64,000 nucleotides of DNA from Galbula dea (Eukaryota > Chordata > Aves > Piciformes > Galbulidae). Below, in pieces: positions 11,686 through 24,400 of the stretch. The position numbers and the translations under genes were made by a program. The notes below the pieces were generated by a model. The model had not been told where the DNA came from and searched no databases. It saw only the letters and a list, made by a program, of their open reading frames with translations. Where the stretch lies: the NCBI GenBank assembly GCA_013399015.1, contig VWZX01005690.1, positions 2,728,001-2,792,000 of the forward strand. The letters run 5' to 3'. Each line of letters begins with the position of its first letter. Position 1 is the stretch's first letter.

Positions 11686-11742
11686 TACATATATACACAT
11701 GCACACATGTATGTACATGTGTGTGCATATGTATGTATGTAT
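11686..11742. repeat. 57-nt alternating purine-pyrimidine (TG/CA/TA) tract
   Basis: Every base from 11686 to 11742 alternates purine and pyrimidine. The tract is built of TATA, CACA, TGTG and TATG units, and its middle (about 11700-11726) can fold back on itself around ATGT. Such tracts can adopt Z-DNA or cruciform structure and are usually length-variable. Confidence 0.85.
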
Positions 11743-12181
11743 TGAAGTTTTGTCTTCTGTAATTAATTACAGAACGTGGCTTCCTAATTCATTGGTGCCT
11801 GTTGGCTGGCAAGAATCATCAGAAATGAATACTTTTTGTTAAAAAGAGTTTGTATGTATCTTTAAATTAAATGTTTTTCTTGTTGATGATTTATAAAAGA
11901 TCTGCCCTGTCAACCCATGCAGCCTGTTATCCTAGAAAGTCTCCAAAACTGAATGTTAATATGCAGCACTTAAGTGTCTGGGTGTATCTTCTGGCCTTTG
12001 GGTGCTGTGACTGGCTGCTGAAAATTGTGCCATTGTCAACAAATGCACTTGTTTTAGCCTTAATTATTTTTAAGAGAAAATGAGCAATTCAATTTTTCAT
12101 TTGGTTCATCCTCAAGCTTGTGCTGCTGGTGTTTGCTAGAACTAAACAGTAAATTTTAAGTGCTACCAGAATGTGTACCAA

Positions 12182-12187
12182 AATAAA
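12182..12187 (+). terminator. SNX13: Candidate distal poly(A) signal AATAAA
   Basis: AATAAA is followed within about 40-60 nt by T/G-rich sequence (gtgcaatatttttgtttaatg). It pairs with the next signal 84 nt downstream. Confidence 0.4.
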
Positions 12188-12265
12188 AACATACGAATTC
12201 CACAATCTAAATTTTAATTTTGTGCAATATTTTTGTTTAATGCATGTGTATTTGAAGAAATGTAA

Positions 12266-12271
12266 AATAAA
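12266..12271 (+). terminator. SNX13: Candidate distal poly(A) signal AATAAA
   Basis: AATAAA sits in tgtaaaataaatg, with a T/G-rich stretch (tctgttgttgcattag) about 65-85 nt downstream. It is one of the plausible ends of the long SNX13 3' UTR. Confidence 0.4.
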
Positions 12272-12728
12272 TGAATTTTTAATGGTTTGAAGTCTAGGTT
12301 AAAAATGTCTTCTCAGCTGAACAATTTTGCATTCTGTTGTTGCATTAGTTTGTTTAAGGACTTGTTTTAAAAGTCTTATTTGTTACTCCTTTGTTAATTC
12401 CCTTGTTCTCAATGATGCTTGCTCATCTGAGCAAAGCTCATATATTCCAAGGGAAAAATCTGAAGAGCACATCTCATGAATATAGCTGTTATAAATTACT
12501 TGTGCATATCATTGTACAGTAAGTGTCAGCTGTGTGCCTAATTGTTCTATTGATGCTTTTTCCCTCCCTTCCCTTTCCTCTTGTTCCTGTAACAAAGAAT
12601 GAACATGAAACAGGCTGCCATGGTCACTTCTACTGAATGGCAGCAGACTCTGATTTTTTTTCCCCTTTTTTTTATTTTTGGAGTTTGCCTTTATGTTCTG
12701 TCCAATAGAAAGCTAAAAAAATTACACT

Positions 12729-12734
12729 AATAAA
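12729..12734 (+). terminator. SNX13: Candidate distal poly(A) signal AATAAA
   Basis: AATAAA is followed by a T-rich stretch (gagtctctctttattttt). It is the last good hexamer before sequence that no longer looks like a 3' UTR, so I use it as the outer bound of the transcript. Confidence 0.35.
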
Positions 12735-13654
12735 GTATTAACAAGATAACTGAGTCTCTCTTTATTTTTAAAATAACTTTGTTGCTAGAAGGTACATGTG
12801 TTCCTCCAGCCAGGAAAAAAAAAAATCACTGAAGGTAAAAATATTGCTGCTAAATGTAGCAATCATTCCTTGATTATTGTTTAAAACACTTCATAAACTA
12901 GTTTTGCTTTCAACTAATTAATCTCTACAGTAATTTTCAATCAGCATTGCAGAGAGTCCTGCATTTTAAAAGGACTTGTGCAGAAGCAGTGGGATTGTAT
13001 GGTGTGGGATTGTGTGGTGGTTGAAGTTCTTTATGTTGTTGTGTGCTTTTTTTCCTCTTTGGCTGTTCCCTCTGGGTTTATTTTTGCAGCAACTGGATCT
13101 ACCATGGGAGCACAATTGTTACCCTTGATATATTTATTCCAGCTGTTTCACATTCATCAGAAGGATGTCCTGATTTACAGAGATGTTAATTCTGTGACCC
13201 CAGGGTGAAATGTTTACTGCTTTCACTAACTTACACACTTCAGATATAGGATACAGACACATCTAGCAGACTGCAAGTTCTCATTTGTTGAAGCCGTTAT
13301 TGTAGGATAATTTCATGGCAAGAAATTCGTTCCATTGTGAACTTCAGAGTCTTTAAAATATCTGCTGTTTGCTAAGTGAGGCTAATGAGTCTGGCTTATT
13401 TGACTCTCCAGTTTATCACATTGACTGGTTTATTTTGTTTTCAATGTCTAGTGAATGTGTGAAGATTGCTAAAGTTCTTGTAAAGCTCAGTAATCAGCAT
13501 CACTCTTCATTGATTTATTTAACTACAAATCATGATTTCTCTCTTGAAGAAAAGAAATGACATAATGAAAAATGAGTTCACTTTTGTTAGGCATTTCAAA
13601 AGAAATTAAGCTTTATTTTCCTGAAACAGTTGAAACATCTGTGCCACTACAGTC

Positions 13655-13690
13655 ACCCTGCACACCCACCCACCCCACCTCCACCCCCTC
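13655..13690. repeat. C-rich low-complexity tract (CCACC/CACCC)
   Basis: Repeated CACCC and CCACCCC units with almost no G on the + strand. The complementary strand has G runs able to form a quadruplex. Confidence 0.6.
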
Positions 13691-16600
13691 AAGTAACACG
13701 TTTGCATACTTTCATACTCAAATACTTCAAATAACTTTTCTCCATGCTGTGTCACTGTGAATTGCTATGACATGTATGACAAGAACAAACTTGTAGTTTT
13801 GTTTGTTTTTTTTTTCTTAAAATAGCCAGCCAAACTAGGGTTTGTTCCAAGTTCTTCCTATTCTGTACCTGGAATAACCAGAACCATCTTCCACATTTTC
13901 TAAACCAAGAATGTTTCCAATCACCACAATTTTATGAGACTGTCTTACCTAAAACTCCAGGAAGCTGGAAATAGAACATTTCATCCATATCTCTTAATTC
14001 AGAATTAACATGTTTGCATACCTCAAATTGAAACAATTCAGTGCAACAATTCAAAAGACTGCTTGCTTTTAAAACTTGTTAGGGTAAGAAGGAGCAAGTC
14101 AGTTGTTGAAAGTTAAGCTTTCTTTGCAGAAGTGATTTCATGTTAGCAAGCTACAGGCTCCTTTGTTTTCAGCTTGACTGTGAAGTTAGAATCTGACTAT
14201 CAAGAGTGTTCTTTAGAAACAAGATGCAGGCTGCTGTCAGTGGAAGAACTTGAAGTGTCTGAGTGATTCCCTATAGTAACATTGGTACTATTTCTGTCCC
14301 TTTTTCCCTCCCAATAGTACTGATATTACCAAGAATATTGTAGTCTCCAGAGAGTTGTCATCTTGAGCCATAAGCATCACAGTAATAGTCATCAGACAGT
14401 TGCGTTCGTAGGTGGACTCAGCTTGGCCCTATTGGGGACAGGAGTAGAATTCCTGGCTGATGCTCTAGAGGATATTAAATAATATTCTTGCCAAATAAAG
14501 CAGTAAGTTATTGAGGTAAGATAAACAGAATTACTTGAGCAGTCATTTGGTTTCTTCAGTTAAATTTTGGTATTATGGTACTTTATATGACAAGATCTTT
14601 ATTGTGACAAAGGCTGGACTGTGACTTTTTTGGTGCATTTCTAATACTGTGTGCCTGTGTGGTTCTGAGACATTTCACATTAAGAGTTTATATCAGAAAA
14701 ATACTGTTTCACAAGGAATACTAGTTTCCTGTTAACTACTTGTAGTTCGTATCACAGTGAGAGATTTACTCTCCAAATAAACCTGCATAGCCTTTGCAGC
14801 CTGCTTTTGTTGATCACATCAAAAATTAGTTAAATCTTCATTGGCCAGTCAGCTCAGCCAGAAAATATTTCTCTTTTTTCTGAAAGGTCAAAAAGGATGA
14901 GGAACCACTACTAATAATTTGCAGAGGCAATTTAGACTTTTTCTCTGATTATTTTTTGATCAAGTGGCAAATCCTATTTTCCTTCTTCCAAAGAAACCTA
15001 CAACAATATATACACTTTTGATAACATTAACATAAATGCATAATTTTAAGTAACAATATCTTTCTGTCCATCTTTTCTGAAACTATAGTTTTAAAATTGA
15101 ATATAGAAAACAATTTATTTTTTTCATTTAAAAATAAATATGACAATGTTAACATCTGTTTTGAAGAATTCCTTTTGGGTTGAAAACAACAAACCAAACC
15201 TGGCATACACTTGCATCTCTTTTTCAGTAACCTGGAGTGTTTTCAGCTACCTGGAGTATTTTCCATGAAGCTGCTCTTGAAATGTGGACAATGTAAACAC
15301 CTTTATGGTGGGTGGTGTCAGGGGCCCATGGGTGGTTCAAACAGCTCTGGGCTTAAAGGTGAGAGGGGTTGTGTCTGTGGAGAAGAAATGGGCAAAGAAT
15401 TGCATTTTGTGGGAATTATGGATGTTCAGAGCATGGAAATGCCTGAGTTGTTACATAATGGGTTTGTTCAGTGTAAGTGCAGGGAAGGGGACAGTGAAAT
15501 CTTGGCTAACAGAAGCCAGTTACAATACAGCAATGCAAATACTGCATTCTTGAATTACTATCTTTCAGCCTGATTGTATTCTTTTGCCTCCTATGGGGTG
15601 GCAGCTCCTTAAGTTAATTGAGAAAGAAATCACGTTTAGGATTTCTGTTTCTGGGCCTGTGTCTTATGGGCCTGGAATAATTTCATTTAAATGAAACCTT
15701 TCTTTGCTATTAACAGTTCTACATGTAAAATGCATTCCATTGCTTAATACTAATAGCCTGGTGCATCTTTTAGGTCAGTTCAAATCACAAGAATTATTTC
15801 ACCAAAAGGAAAATCTTGCAAGGGTAACTACATGAGATTTTCAACATTTGCTTAGTGTAACATGTCAAGTTAAAAAGAAAAGCTTTTTTTAAAAAATTTT
15901 GTTTGAGGTAAAACAGACATTTCCAGTCTTCTTTGTGCTTAGTAGGTTTTGCTGCAGCAGCTATTGCTTACTTGGTGTAGGGATATATTTGAGAGGCTGG
16001 CTTTTGCTTAACTAAACAAAAATGCAAAATACTTTCTACTACAATTTAAAGAGATAAGATACTATTTAAAATGTGCTCTGTTTCAATTGTATAGTCAGTA
16101 TTTAACAATTTTTTTATTCCTCACATTAGTTTGTCATAAGCACAACCAGGATAGTATGCTTCTAAAAGCAAATGTATTTTGAAAGAGATTGTATGGTGCA
16201 TGTGTAGAGGGTTGGATGATGCATGCAGTAAGGTCCTCGTGCACAGGCAATGAAGTTGCTGCACACAGTTAGGAAGAAGTGGGATAGAGGAGGTCAAACT
16301 CCAAACATAGTTCCCCTCAAATTGCAGAGGTGAAATCAGACAGTGGAGTTCTTGGGTCTGCACTCCCTCCCATCTGTCCTTCTGTCCATCCTTCCAGCTC
16401 TATGTAGAGTGTTTTGGTTACTGTTTCTGGCTTCAAAATTCAAGGAGCTTGTCTCTTGGCTTGCTTTGCTGCTGACATTTCATAGGAATATTTGGGTGTA
16501 TGAAATGAAATCAAGTACTTCAGAAATACTCATGAAATTTGGTCAAAAACTTTGTGACAGCAAGTTCCAGGCCTTTGTTCTCATTTAATCTAAACCTGAA

Positions 16601-17327
16601 CCACATTCCCTGTCTACATTCCTCTCTTTGTAAAATGTTTTATGTGCTGTGGTTTTTATCAGTGTGTGATGCCTAAGATCTGTTTGGTATAAAGGAAGTG
16701 ATTGGATATGTAAGTATGAGCAGTGCGTGGGGTAATGGCACTGCAGTGGAGGAAGACTGACACACAGCAGGTGTGCAAGAAATAAGCAAAAACATTTTAT
16801 TATGATAATGATCATGAAACTGAAAGCCAGAGAATGTGAACTATTTCTAAGGCCCCTGACACTTGCATCAAGTGGTCTTATGGTACATGCTTGCCATCAT
16901 CTGTTCAGCTGCAGAGAGTTTTGAGGAAAAAAAATTAATTCAATGCTGCTGCATCTAATAAAGTCTCAAAACTTCATGTTATTACATAAAACCAGTGAGC
17001 TTAAAAATCAGCAATATGTGTAGTTTGAAGTGTTTTCTCCTAGAGTACTTAGGATCCTTGTAGCATATTTGGGGTTGTTTGGTGGTAGCTCATGTTTTGC
17101 AGATAGGTTTGAGGACTGAATATTTGCTGTAGCCAAATGTGATCCAGTATGGGCACATCCTCACATGGCCAGTGGTGAACTCCACCAAAATTGTTTGTTC
17201 TGATAATACAGGTGTTTTGGGGAAAGAGGGAAGTGTCTGCTTTGAAAGTTGCTCTGTGGCCACAGACCTTTCCTGACAGCCTGCTGATTGTTTTGTTTCA
17301 AAGGAGACTTTTCTGAAATTACTGGAC

Positions 17328-17350
17328 CTGGGGGGGGTGGGGGGGTGGTG
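17328..17350. repeat. G-rich tract, possible G-quadruplex
   Basis: Two long G runs separated by a single T, followed by GTGG. Long uninterrupted G runs are unusual in this AT-rich neighbourhood and may be length-polymorphic or assembly-sensitive. Confidence 0.6.
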
Positions 17351-20300
17351 TGTAAGGAGGTTGTCCTGGAGTTAGCAGTTACACCTGGCACATGTACTTA
17401 ACGTTTTCCTATCAGAAAGGTTTTCTGAGTCGTGACCTCCTTGGTATCTACATTGGCTCAAGAGAAATGACCGATTTTTGCATGCCAATTTGTTGAAAAT
17501 CTGCAGTAGATTCCCTGCTAGGAGAGAAACTCACAGTGGGATCCAGGTCTGTGGAGCCTGCCCTGAACAGGAGAAGTCCTGAGAAACCTACTGTGGGCCT
17601 TCTAGCTGAGAGGGGCAGGCTCAGTGCTGAGCCCATGGGAGCCTCCATGCTCGAGCAAGAAAGACTGCCTAGGCAGTGGAAGAAGAGATTTGTTTCCTGC
17701 CGTGGAGTGTGACCAGCTAGAGCTCTGGTGGAGGCATTATATTCAGGTATGGGGGTATTGGAGTGATCTCCTCACCCTCCCAGTTAAACCCTCTCTTTTG
17801 GGGAGCTCTGAATGGAGCCAAAATCACAGTCCTGCTTTCAGAGGCACAGAAACAGCACGAGGCTCTGGGGGGGGGAACAACTGAGTGTGCTGTATTTCTC
17901 TTTGGTCCTTCCCAGGGACTTCAGGATAGTGCCCACAGGCTTCAGCTTATTCTCTGAACAACAGCTATTAAGACAGCCTTGAATGATGCAGATAACTAAA
18001 TCTGTTAGTTTCCCAGCCTGATGCTTACTTTAAAACCCTGTATTTGTGCTACTTGAGGGACTACTTTAAAAATAAGAATTAAAACAATTAATCTGATTGC
18101 AGCCATCCAACATTTACATTACCTTAGTGTGTCAGTCTGGACAACCCAGCTCCATGGTAGTTGGGCACTTTTACCCTCTTGGAAAAAAACTTCTAGCTAC
18201 AGGTGTTTTTCTTTTTCTGTAGGGGGGTTCTAGAAGGTCACAGAAGCATGAAATCTATCCTAATTCAGCTTAGCTGCTAATCACACAGAGAGAAAGGAAA
18301 GTGTGACTGAGTATTGAGTAAATGTCAGTTGGCACCTGTTTTCACAATCTCAATTTGTTTTTCTTCTCACAGTATATTACACCTCTTAATTTAATTTGTG
18401 ACTGGCCTTTTCTCCTCCCAGCTGTCCAGGACTGCAGTGCACACGTTCCAGCTGGTGTTACTGGGGGCTTTGCTTGCCCCAGCACTGAGCTGAGCACATT
18501 ACCCACGTCTCACAGCCTCCCAGGGTCTTGGTGCTCTTTCACTGCCTTATCTCACTTACAGGGTGGTAATTTGATTCCCTGGACCTGAAATGGAGTATGC
18601 ATATTTCAAATACCTTTAAAAAGTCTTTCCCATCCTAACTATGTTGTTTTGGGATTAAAATGGACATTGGGTAACAGAGTGGTCCATTCAGCAGCTTCAC
18701 AATAGTTATGGTGCTAGTGTTGACTTAAGTTTGGGGTATTTTGAATAGAAAAGTTCCTAATGGTATTTGCAGAAGCGTGAGCTGCTTGGTGGTTGTACTG
18801 GGAGTGTGTCACGTGTAAGGGCTGCATTCTCCTTCCCTCACATGTGCAAGCACACAGCAGGACTGGAGAAATCTGACATCCTACCCTCTGTGCTGCAGAA
18901 AAGTTTAAGGCAGTCCCAAAGTGATGTTCAGAGAAGTAGCAAATTTAATTTCCTGAACCTCTGGCAATAATAGCTTAATCCTTCCTCTCTAGAACAGCTA
19001 TGTTCAGAAATAAGATGCATGACTGTCTGGCAAAATTAACAGACAGACTGAAGGATGATGAATTTGCAAGATACAGAGGCCAAAGTTATCTCCAGAGCCT
19101 CCCTTTGTGGAGGATCTCAGTGTTCCAGGTCAAGAAAGAAGAAAATTACCCAACCCTGTTCTCCCTGAGCAAATGTTTCTTATCTTGTGTCAGCATTGTG
19201 AATTTCTAAAACTTAGTGTTTGTATGTGGTGGTGCATATTATTGAACTGTGTAACTGCTGTTAATTTGTTCTATAGAAGCTAGTTGAAGTTACCAGCTCT
19301 GACTGCCACTAAAACCTGTTAGCTCAGGATACTTCCATCTGGATAAGATAAAAATAATTATAATTATTTTTATAATTCATTGTCACAATTACTACTTTGC
19401 TATTGTTGTTGCAAGAATATGACTGCTGTTATCAAGCTTTGCCATTTTAATTTGGGAAAAACCCTGTATACAGCACATTCCCCATTTTAAATGATCTTGC
19501 TCCTTTTCCTTTCTGAAACTTTTTCCCAAGAATTTACGGTTGTCTTTGAATACTAAGTTAGATTGGAAACATATTCTGAAAATGAGTCCTAAACTGAGGA
19601 GCTGCATGAAAATACTTTCTTTTACACTTTTGTGGTTTCATGGGAAAAAACTGTAAAATGTTTAATTTAGAAGCAATTTTTTTACTTACCTTTCAGTTTG
19701 ATTGCCACTCTTTTGGGTCAAAAATGTATGAATAATAGAACCTTATTTTGACAGATTTCCAGCTAATGTCAGAAAGTGAAAGGTTTGTGTAAAATGCTGG
19801 AAGAGATTTCTGACTTGCTGGCTTCGCTCTCCCTTGACTCACTTTTCCATGTTTATTTTAATCCTTACATTGAACCCTGCCCTTTCAGAAAGGTATCATG
19901 GGGCTGATAAGGTAAATAATTTTATTGTGTACCTATTGTTGATGACAGAAATGTCAAGTAAAACTGCTTCATGTGTGGGTTAATCTGTGGAGGCTGCTGG
20001 ATTTCTCTTCCTTTCTCTCTGACAAAGGATACTGTTGCCTAAGGTTGTGCACTAAGAGAAAATGAAAGTGAAGCTTGGAAGGAAAGTGAGATACATTTCC
20101 CTAATTAGCACTGGCAAGAGTGGGCTGGATTGAACTTCCTAAAACCATTCTGTCTCTTGATGATTTTTTAATTTGTCTAAGTACAGAGAAATACTGTAAT
20201 AAAAGCCTGAAGTTTAAGGCACTTGGCTCAAAAATAGAATCACTTAAAAACAAGTCGTCTTCCTTTCCTGCAGCAAAAAGGAAGTTGTTATCCTGAGTAT

Positions 20301-21438
20301 TTCAGCCTCAACACATCTTGAACAGTCATGAGGAGTAACACTCAGGCAAAGTCTGTAAGAAGTGATGTATCCTTTTCCTGCAAGGGTTAGGAAGGAAAAG
20401 AAATAAGGTGGAACATTTCTCTTGAGACGAGCCACATGTTCAGTCGAGAAGCAGGAAAGTTTTGCAGTTGAAAGTGCAGCAAGATTCTGTACAGAAGAAA
20501 ATACAGATATTTATTTTATCAGCTCTGAATACTCAAATAAACCAATAAAGTGAGTCTTCCCAAAGAATTGCCCCTCTATTCCAGAAGATCCCTACTCCAG
20601 AGATACTGTGGTGTCCATATGAGTTTTTCTGTCTGAGATGAACAACTCCTGCCCTATGTTTCTTAAATTGCTCATACAGAGCTCCACTACCCACCCCAAT
20701 ATGGTGGGGGGAAGAACACAGCAGACCTTTTACAGTGCAGCCAAATTATCTGAAGCCTCTGCTGCTGAAGGCAATGGCCTGGGCAGTCCCTGGTTGTACT
20801 TGCCCTTCTGTCTGCTTTTAAGGACAATATGGAGGACCCTTGTCATGTAGTGTCCATGTTATTTCACTGCCTCAGCTGTTTATGTCCACTTGGACTTTCT
20901 GCATGGCTAAGAATGAAAACTGGTCTTTAAGGTCTTTTGATGGCTGTACCTGATAGCTGATACCTGCTGTTTTTTCAAGCTGTCTTTGTAAACATGCTTC
21001 CCTGCCTCTTATTGGTCAGGTTTTGTAAAAATATGTCTTTAGATTAGACATGCTTCATTACCAAATCTACTTGTTAAAGGAAACTTTACTACCTCAAGTT
21101 TTTGTGGCTGGCTACTTTAATTTAAACACAGATGCAGGTTTCCCCGAAGGAATGTCTTTTCCAGAGTAATCATGACTTTGCTTTTGGCTGCTGGCTCCAA
21201 AACAGTATCATAATCTGTAACTAAGGTAGGAGATACATGACTGTAGTTGTTGCCTATCTTGTACTTGCCCTTGTCACTGGCAAACTTTCAGACAAATGAA
21301 ATGTTCAGATAAGCACGTTTCTCCCATTGGTGCCAAATCAGAGACTTCAAGCAACTGACAATATTTCAGTGCCTTAAGACAGAAGCCTGTTCTGTCCTTG
21401 TTCAGCTAGAAGTATTAAAAACTATAAGTGCACTTATG

Positions 21439-21472
21439 AATAATAATTATTATTAATAATTATTAATAATAT
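21439..21472. repeat. AT-only (TAA/TTA) simple repeat
   Basis: A 34-nt stretch made only of A and T in alternating TAATAATTATTA units, self-complementary in part. Confidence 0.7.
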
Positions 21473-24400
21473 TTTATGTAAAGAACCTCTTAAGTAACAC
21501 TTAAATTAATGAATATCTAGCATTTACTGAAAGATGTTCAAGACTTTCCAGCTGCAACTGTACCTAATCTAAGGGTGCTGAAGTGTGGTACAAAAGTAGT
21601 CCTTTTCATGTTTCTAGTGTGCAGATACTCTAGCTATCCCAAACTGGAAGGTAGCAAAATGCTTTGGTAATCATATATACCTCACTTTAAGATGAAATAC
21701 TTCATTTTAACAATGATTTGCCTGGCTGCTTAATGTAGTGTATTCAATGTCTTTCACAACGTACTGCCTTTCCTCTTGTGCATCTCAGTGCTCCAGAGTT
21801 AAGAAAACCAAGAAGAAAGTGATGCTTGCACAAAACTTTGCAGGAAATGTTCACTGTCACCATATATTCTAGATTATGCTTTTACTCTTCCTTCTCCCTG
21901 TTTTTTTACAAGGCTTCATGTGGGTTGGGTGCATTTCTGAGGGTGCCCCAGCCTGAGCTGTGCCTGCTGTGCCCTGGCAGGTTTCTGTTTCCCACATGCG
22001 CCACAATCCCAGGGTGAGATGGAGCTGCCAGGGGTGACCCAGGCTTTGGGGTGTCCTTTTGGTCCCCCAAGCATGGGGCTGATGGGCAGCACAGCTTGGT
22101 GACAGGACTACTTTGAAGTGGGAATGGGGCAGCAGCTCACTGAGCAGAAGTAAGGCAGGGACAAACTGTTCTCAGATCTAGAAGTGTGTTTGTGGTTTGT
22201 TTCCGACTCATCTATTATAACATGAGTTGAGCTGTGTTCGCTTTTCTGCTAGTTTTCTCTGTGTCCCCAAATTTTTCTCTATCTCTGTCACGTAGCTCAT
22301 GATGCTGTTCTAACAGTGAGGAGAGAGAGAGCTTCTGTCACATTAATGTGCCTCACTGTTAGTGACATTCTCCTCTTGGTACTCCTTAGCTGAATGCTTT
22401 TGAAAAGTGCTGTTTTATTTGTGTGTCCATCTGATGTAATATAAATTCAAGGAGAATTTTTTGTTGCTCTTTTGTGGAAAGCTTAGTGTGATGGTGGTCT
22501 CTCCCTGTTCCCCCTGGCTTCCTCTGGCAGAGGCATGGCTGCAGGGCTTTCTGGCTGTGCAGAAAAAAAGCATGCTGCTGCTTTTTTCTTCTCTTCTGTT
22601 TACAAAGAAGGAAGGGTGCTAGCAGCAACCGTAACAAACTTCAGCAGAGGGCAGTTCCTGATGAGCTGATGACTGACTGATTTTAATGACCCTCAGCTTT
22701 TCTCTGGGCCATTAACTCTCCGAGGTAGTTATTAATCCTCAGGAAACATCCTGGTTCTCAGTGTTCAGTGCTTAAAGACAAGACAGTCTCTTGCAGATAT
22801 TTTTCCTACAAAGCATCCAAAACACACATTCAACTAAATATTTTTTTTTTAATTTCCAGATGTTCTAGGGGTTTTCAGTCTCCTGGAGAAATCTTCTCTT
22901 AGTGATTTATTTTGGCCTTTTGTTGAGTTGGATGGCTACTACTATTCAGTAGGAATTTCAGTCTTTGCTGTGGTAAGTCTCCCATTTCCACCACTGAGTA
23001 AGGTGTTGCAAGTGGAATTAGGCCCTGTGCAATAAGAAACTCATTTTCCTTTATTTGTGGGAAATTATTATTTTCTCTGCAAAGCAGGGTTTCATTGCTT
23101 TGTACTGTGTTAATTTTTTTTGTCAAATACCTATTCAAATAACTTTTGTGTATTCTGACACCTATTAGTTTTGTATTACTCCAGGTTCTTCCAGGAAGAA
23201 AAATTTACAGCATCTTTCTCATACAGAGCTTCTCTGTGATCATCTTGTGAGGTAGCAGATACCACCTCCAGTAAAGACACAAAAGCTTTCCATTACACAT
23301 ACTTCCACTTAAAAAGCTCTGCCTATAAAAATAGGCTTGTGATCAATTCCTTAGTTCTCAATGTTATTATAAACAAAAGGACAATTGTCAAATAATTCTG
23401 CCTACCAAGAACAACTTCTTAAAATGATATTGTTTTCTGTCAAAATGCTCAACTTCAAAAGATCTTTATATCTAGACGTGAGAGGTGTTTTATTTGGTTT
23501 TGTGTTCTGGTGGGGGTTGTTTTTAGTTTTGGGGGTTTTGTGTGTGGGTTTGTTTTTTTTTTTTAATTTATTTTGTTTCCCTTTTCTTTTGATTTTGTGC
23601 CTATAATAAGCCTGTGGCTGCCAGTTTAAAATCCAGTGGTTTTTCTTTTCTTGTATTCTGCAGGCACACAGGTCACAGCTGCTGCAGAAGTCTGGCTGGA
23701 AATGGCACAGGTATGAAACAAGATTGCCACCTTCTGGAAAGGCCTCGGGAAAGGAGCTGAAAGGGATGTGTTGCAATTAGCAAAGCTTTATTTAAACAGA
23801 TTTAATATCACGGTAAGTATTGATGTCTGCTTTTCTGGCTGTGTGCTGACTAACTACATATCCCCCATCGTGACAGGTCTGTGATACCTGAGAAGAGGAG
23901 TACCACCCAGGGAAGCAACTGTAGTATTAGCAAGGATGTTTGTCACCTTTAGCCAGCTCTGTGGCCCCTTATATGCCTGCTGAATGCCCCCTGTATTCTT
24001 GGCTTAGTTAATAAACGATTTAGAGACATTAAGTAATTGTAGGTTTGGGAAGTGCAACCAGTTAGAGCTGCCCTTTGCTGCCTTAAAAATGGAAAAAAAT
24101 ATAGTGCCTCAAATACTCTGTAGGGATAAGAAAAGACATATTTCATATTTGATCTCTTTAATATATCTCTTGGGAAAAAAAAAAGCTAAGTAATGTGAAT
24201 GTTAACCAGTAATACTTTGTCTTCATAATTTCTTTTTACTTCCCCAATTTAAAGCCTGAAAAAGAAGTTAGGAAATACTGGTTTAATCACTGTGATAATA
24301 TCTCAATATTCAATGTATGCTTGTATAGGTAAACATTTGCAGTCCTATTCAGCTCCAAACCAGAAGTGACTTCCTTAAAAAGAAGACACTGCAGTATCAG

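Larger units (their letters stand above)
9466..12750 (+). other. SNX13: Presumed SNX13 3' UTR, end uncertain
   Basis: AT-rich, non-coding sequence after the stop codon. Several AATAAA hexamers occur: 10064, 10118, 10690, 12182, 12266 and 12729. The later ones are followed by T/G-rich sequence as expected of cleavage regions. The stretch contains a degraded element beginning AGGGCCATATTCTGCTC at 10153 and an alternating purine-pyrimidine tract at 11686-11742. Where transcription ends is inference; RNA reads would decide. Open frames here (such as 11657-11842 and 11871-12083) look like chance. Confidence 0.55.

Noticed and set aside
23402..23776. 124-codon - strand frame, Lys/Asn/Pro-rich
   Set aside because: Much of it is the complement of a T/G-rich tract (about 23490-23600); no initiation context, splice structure or similarity.
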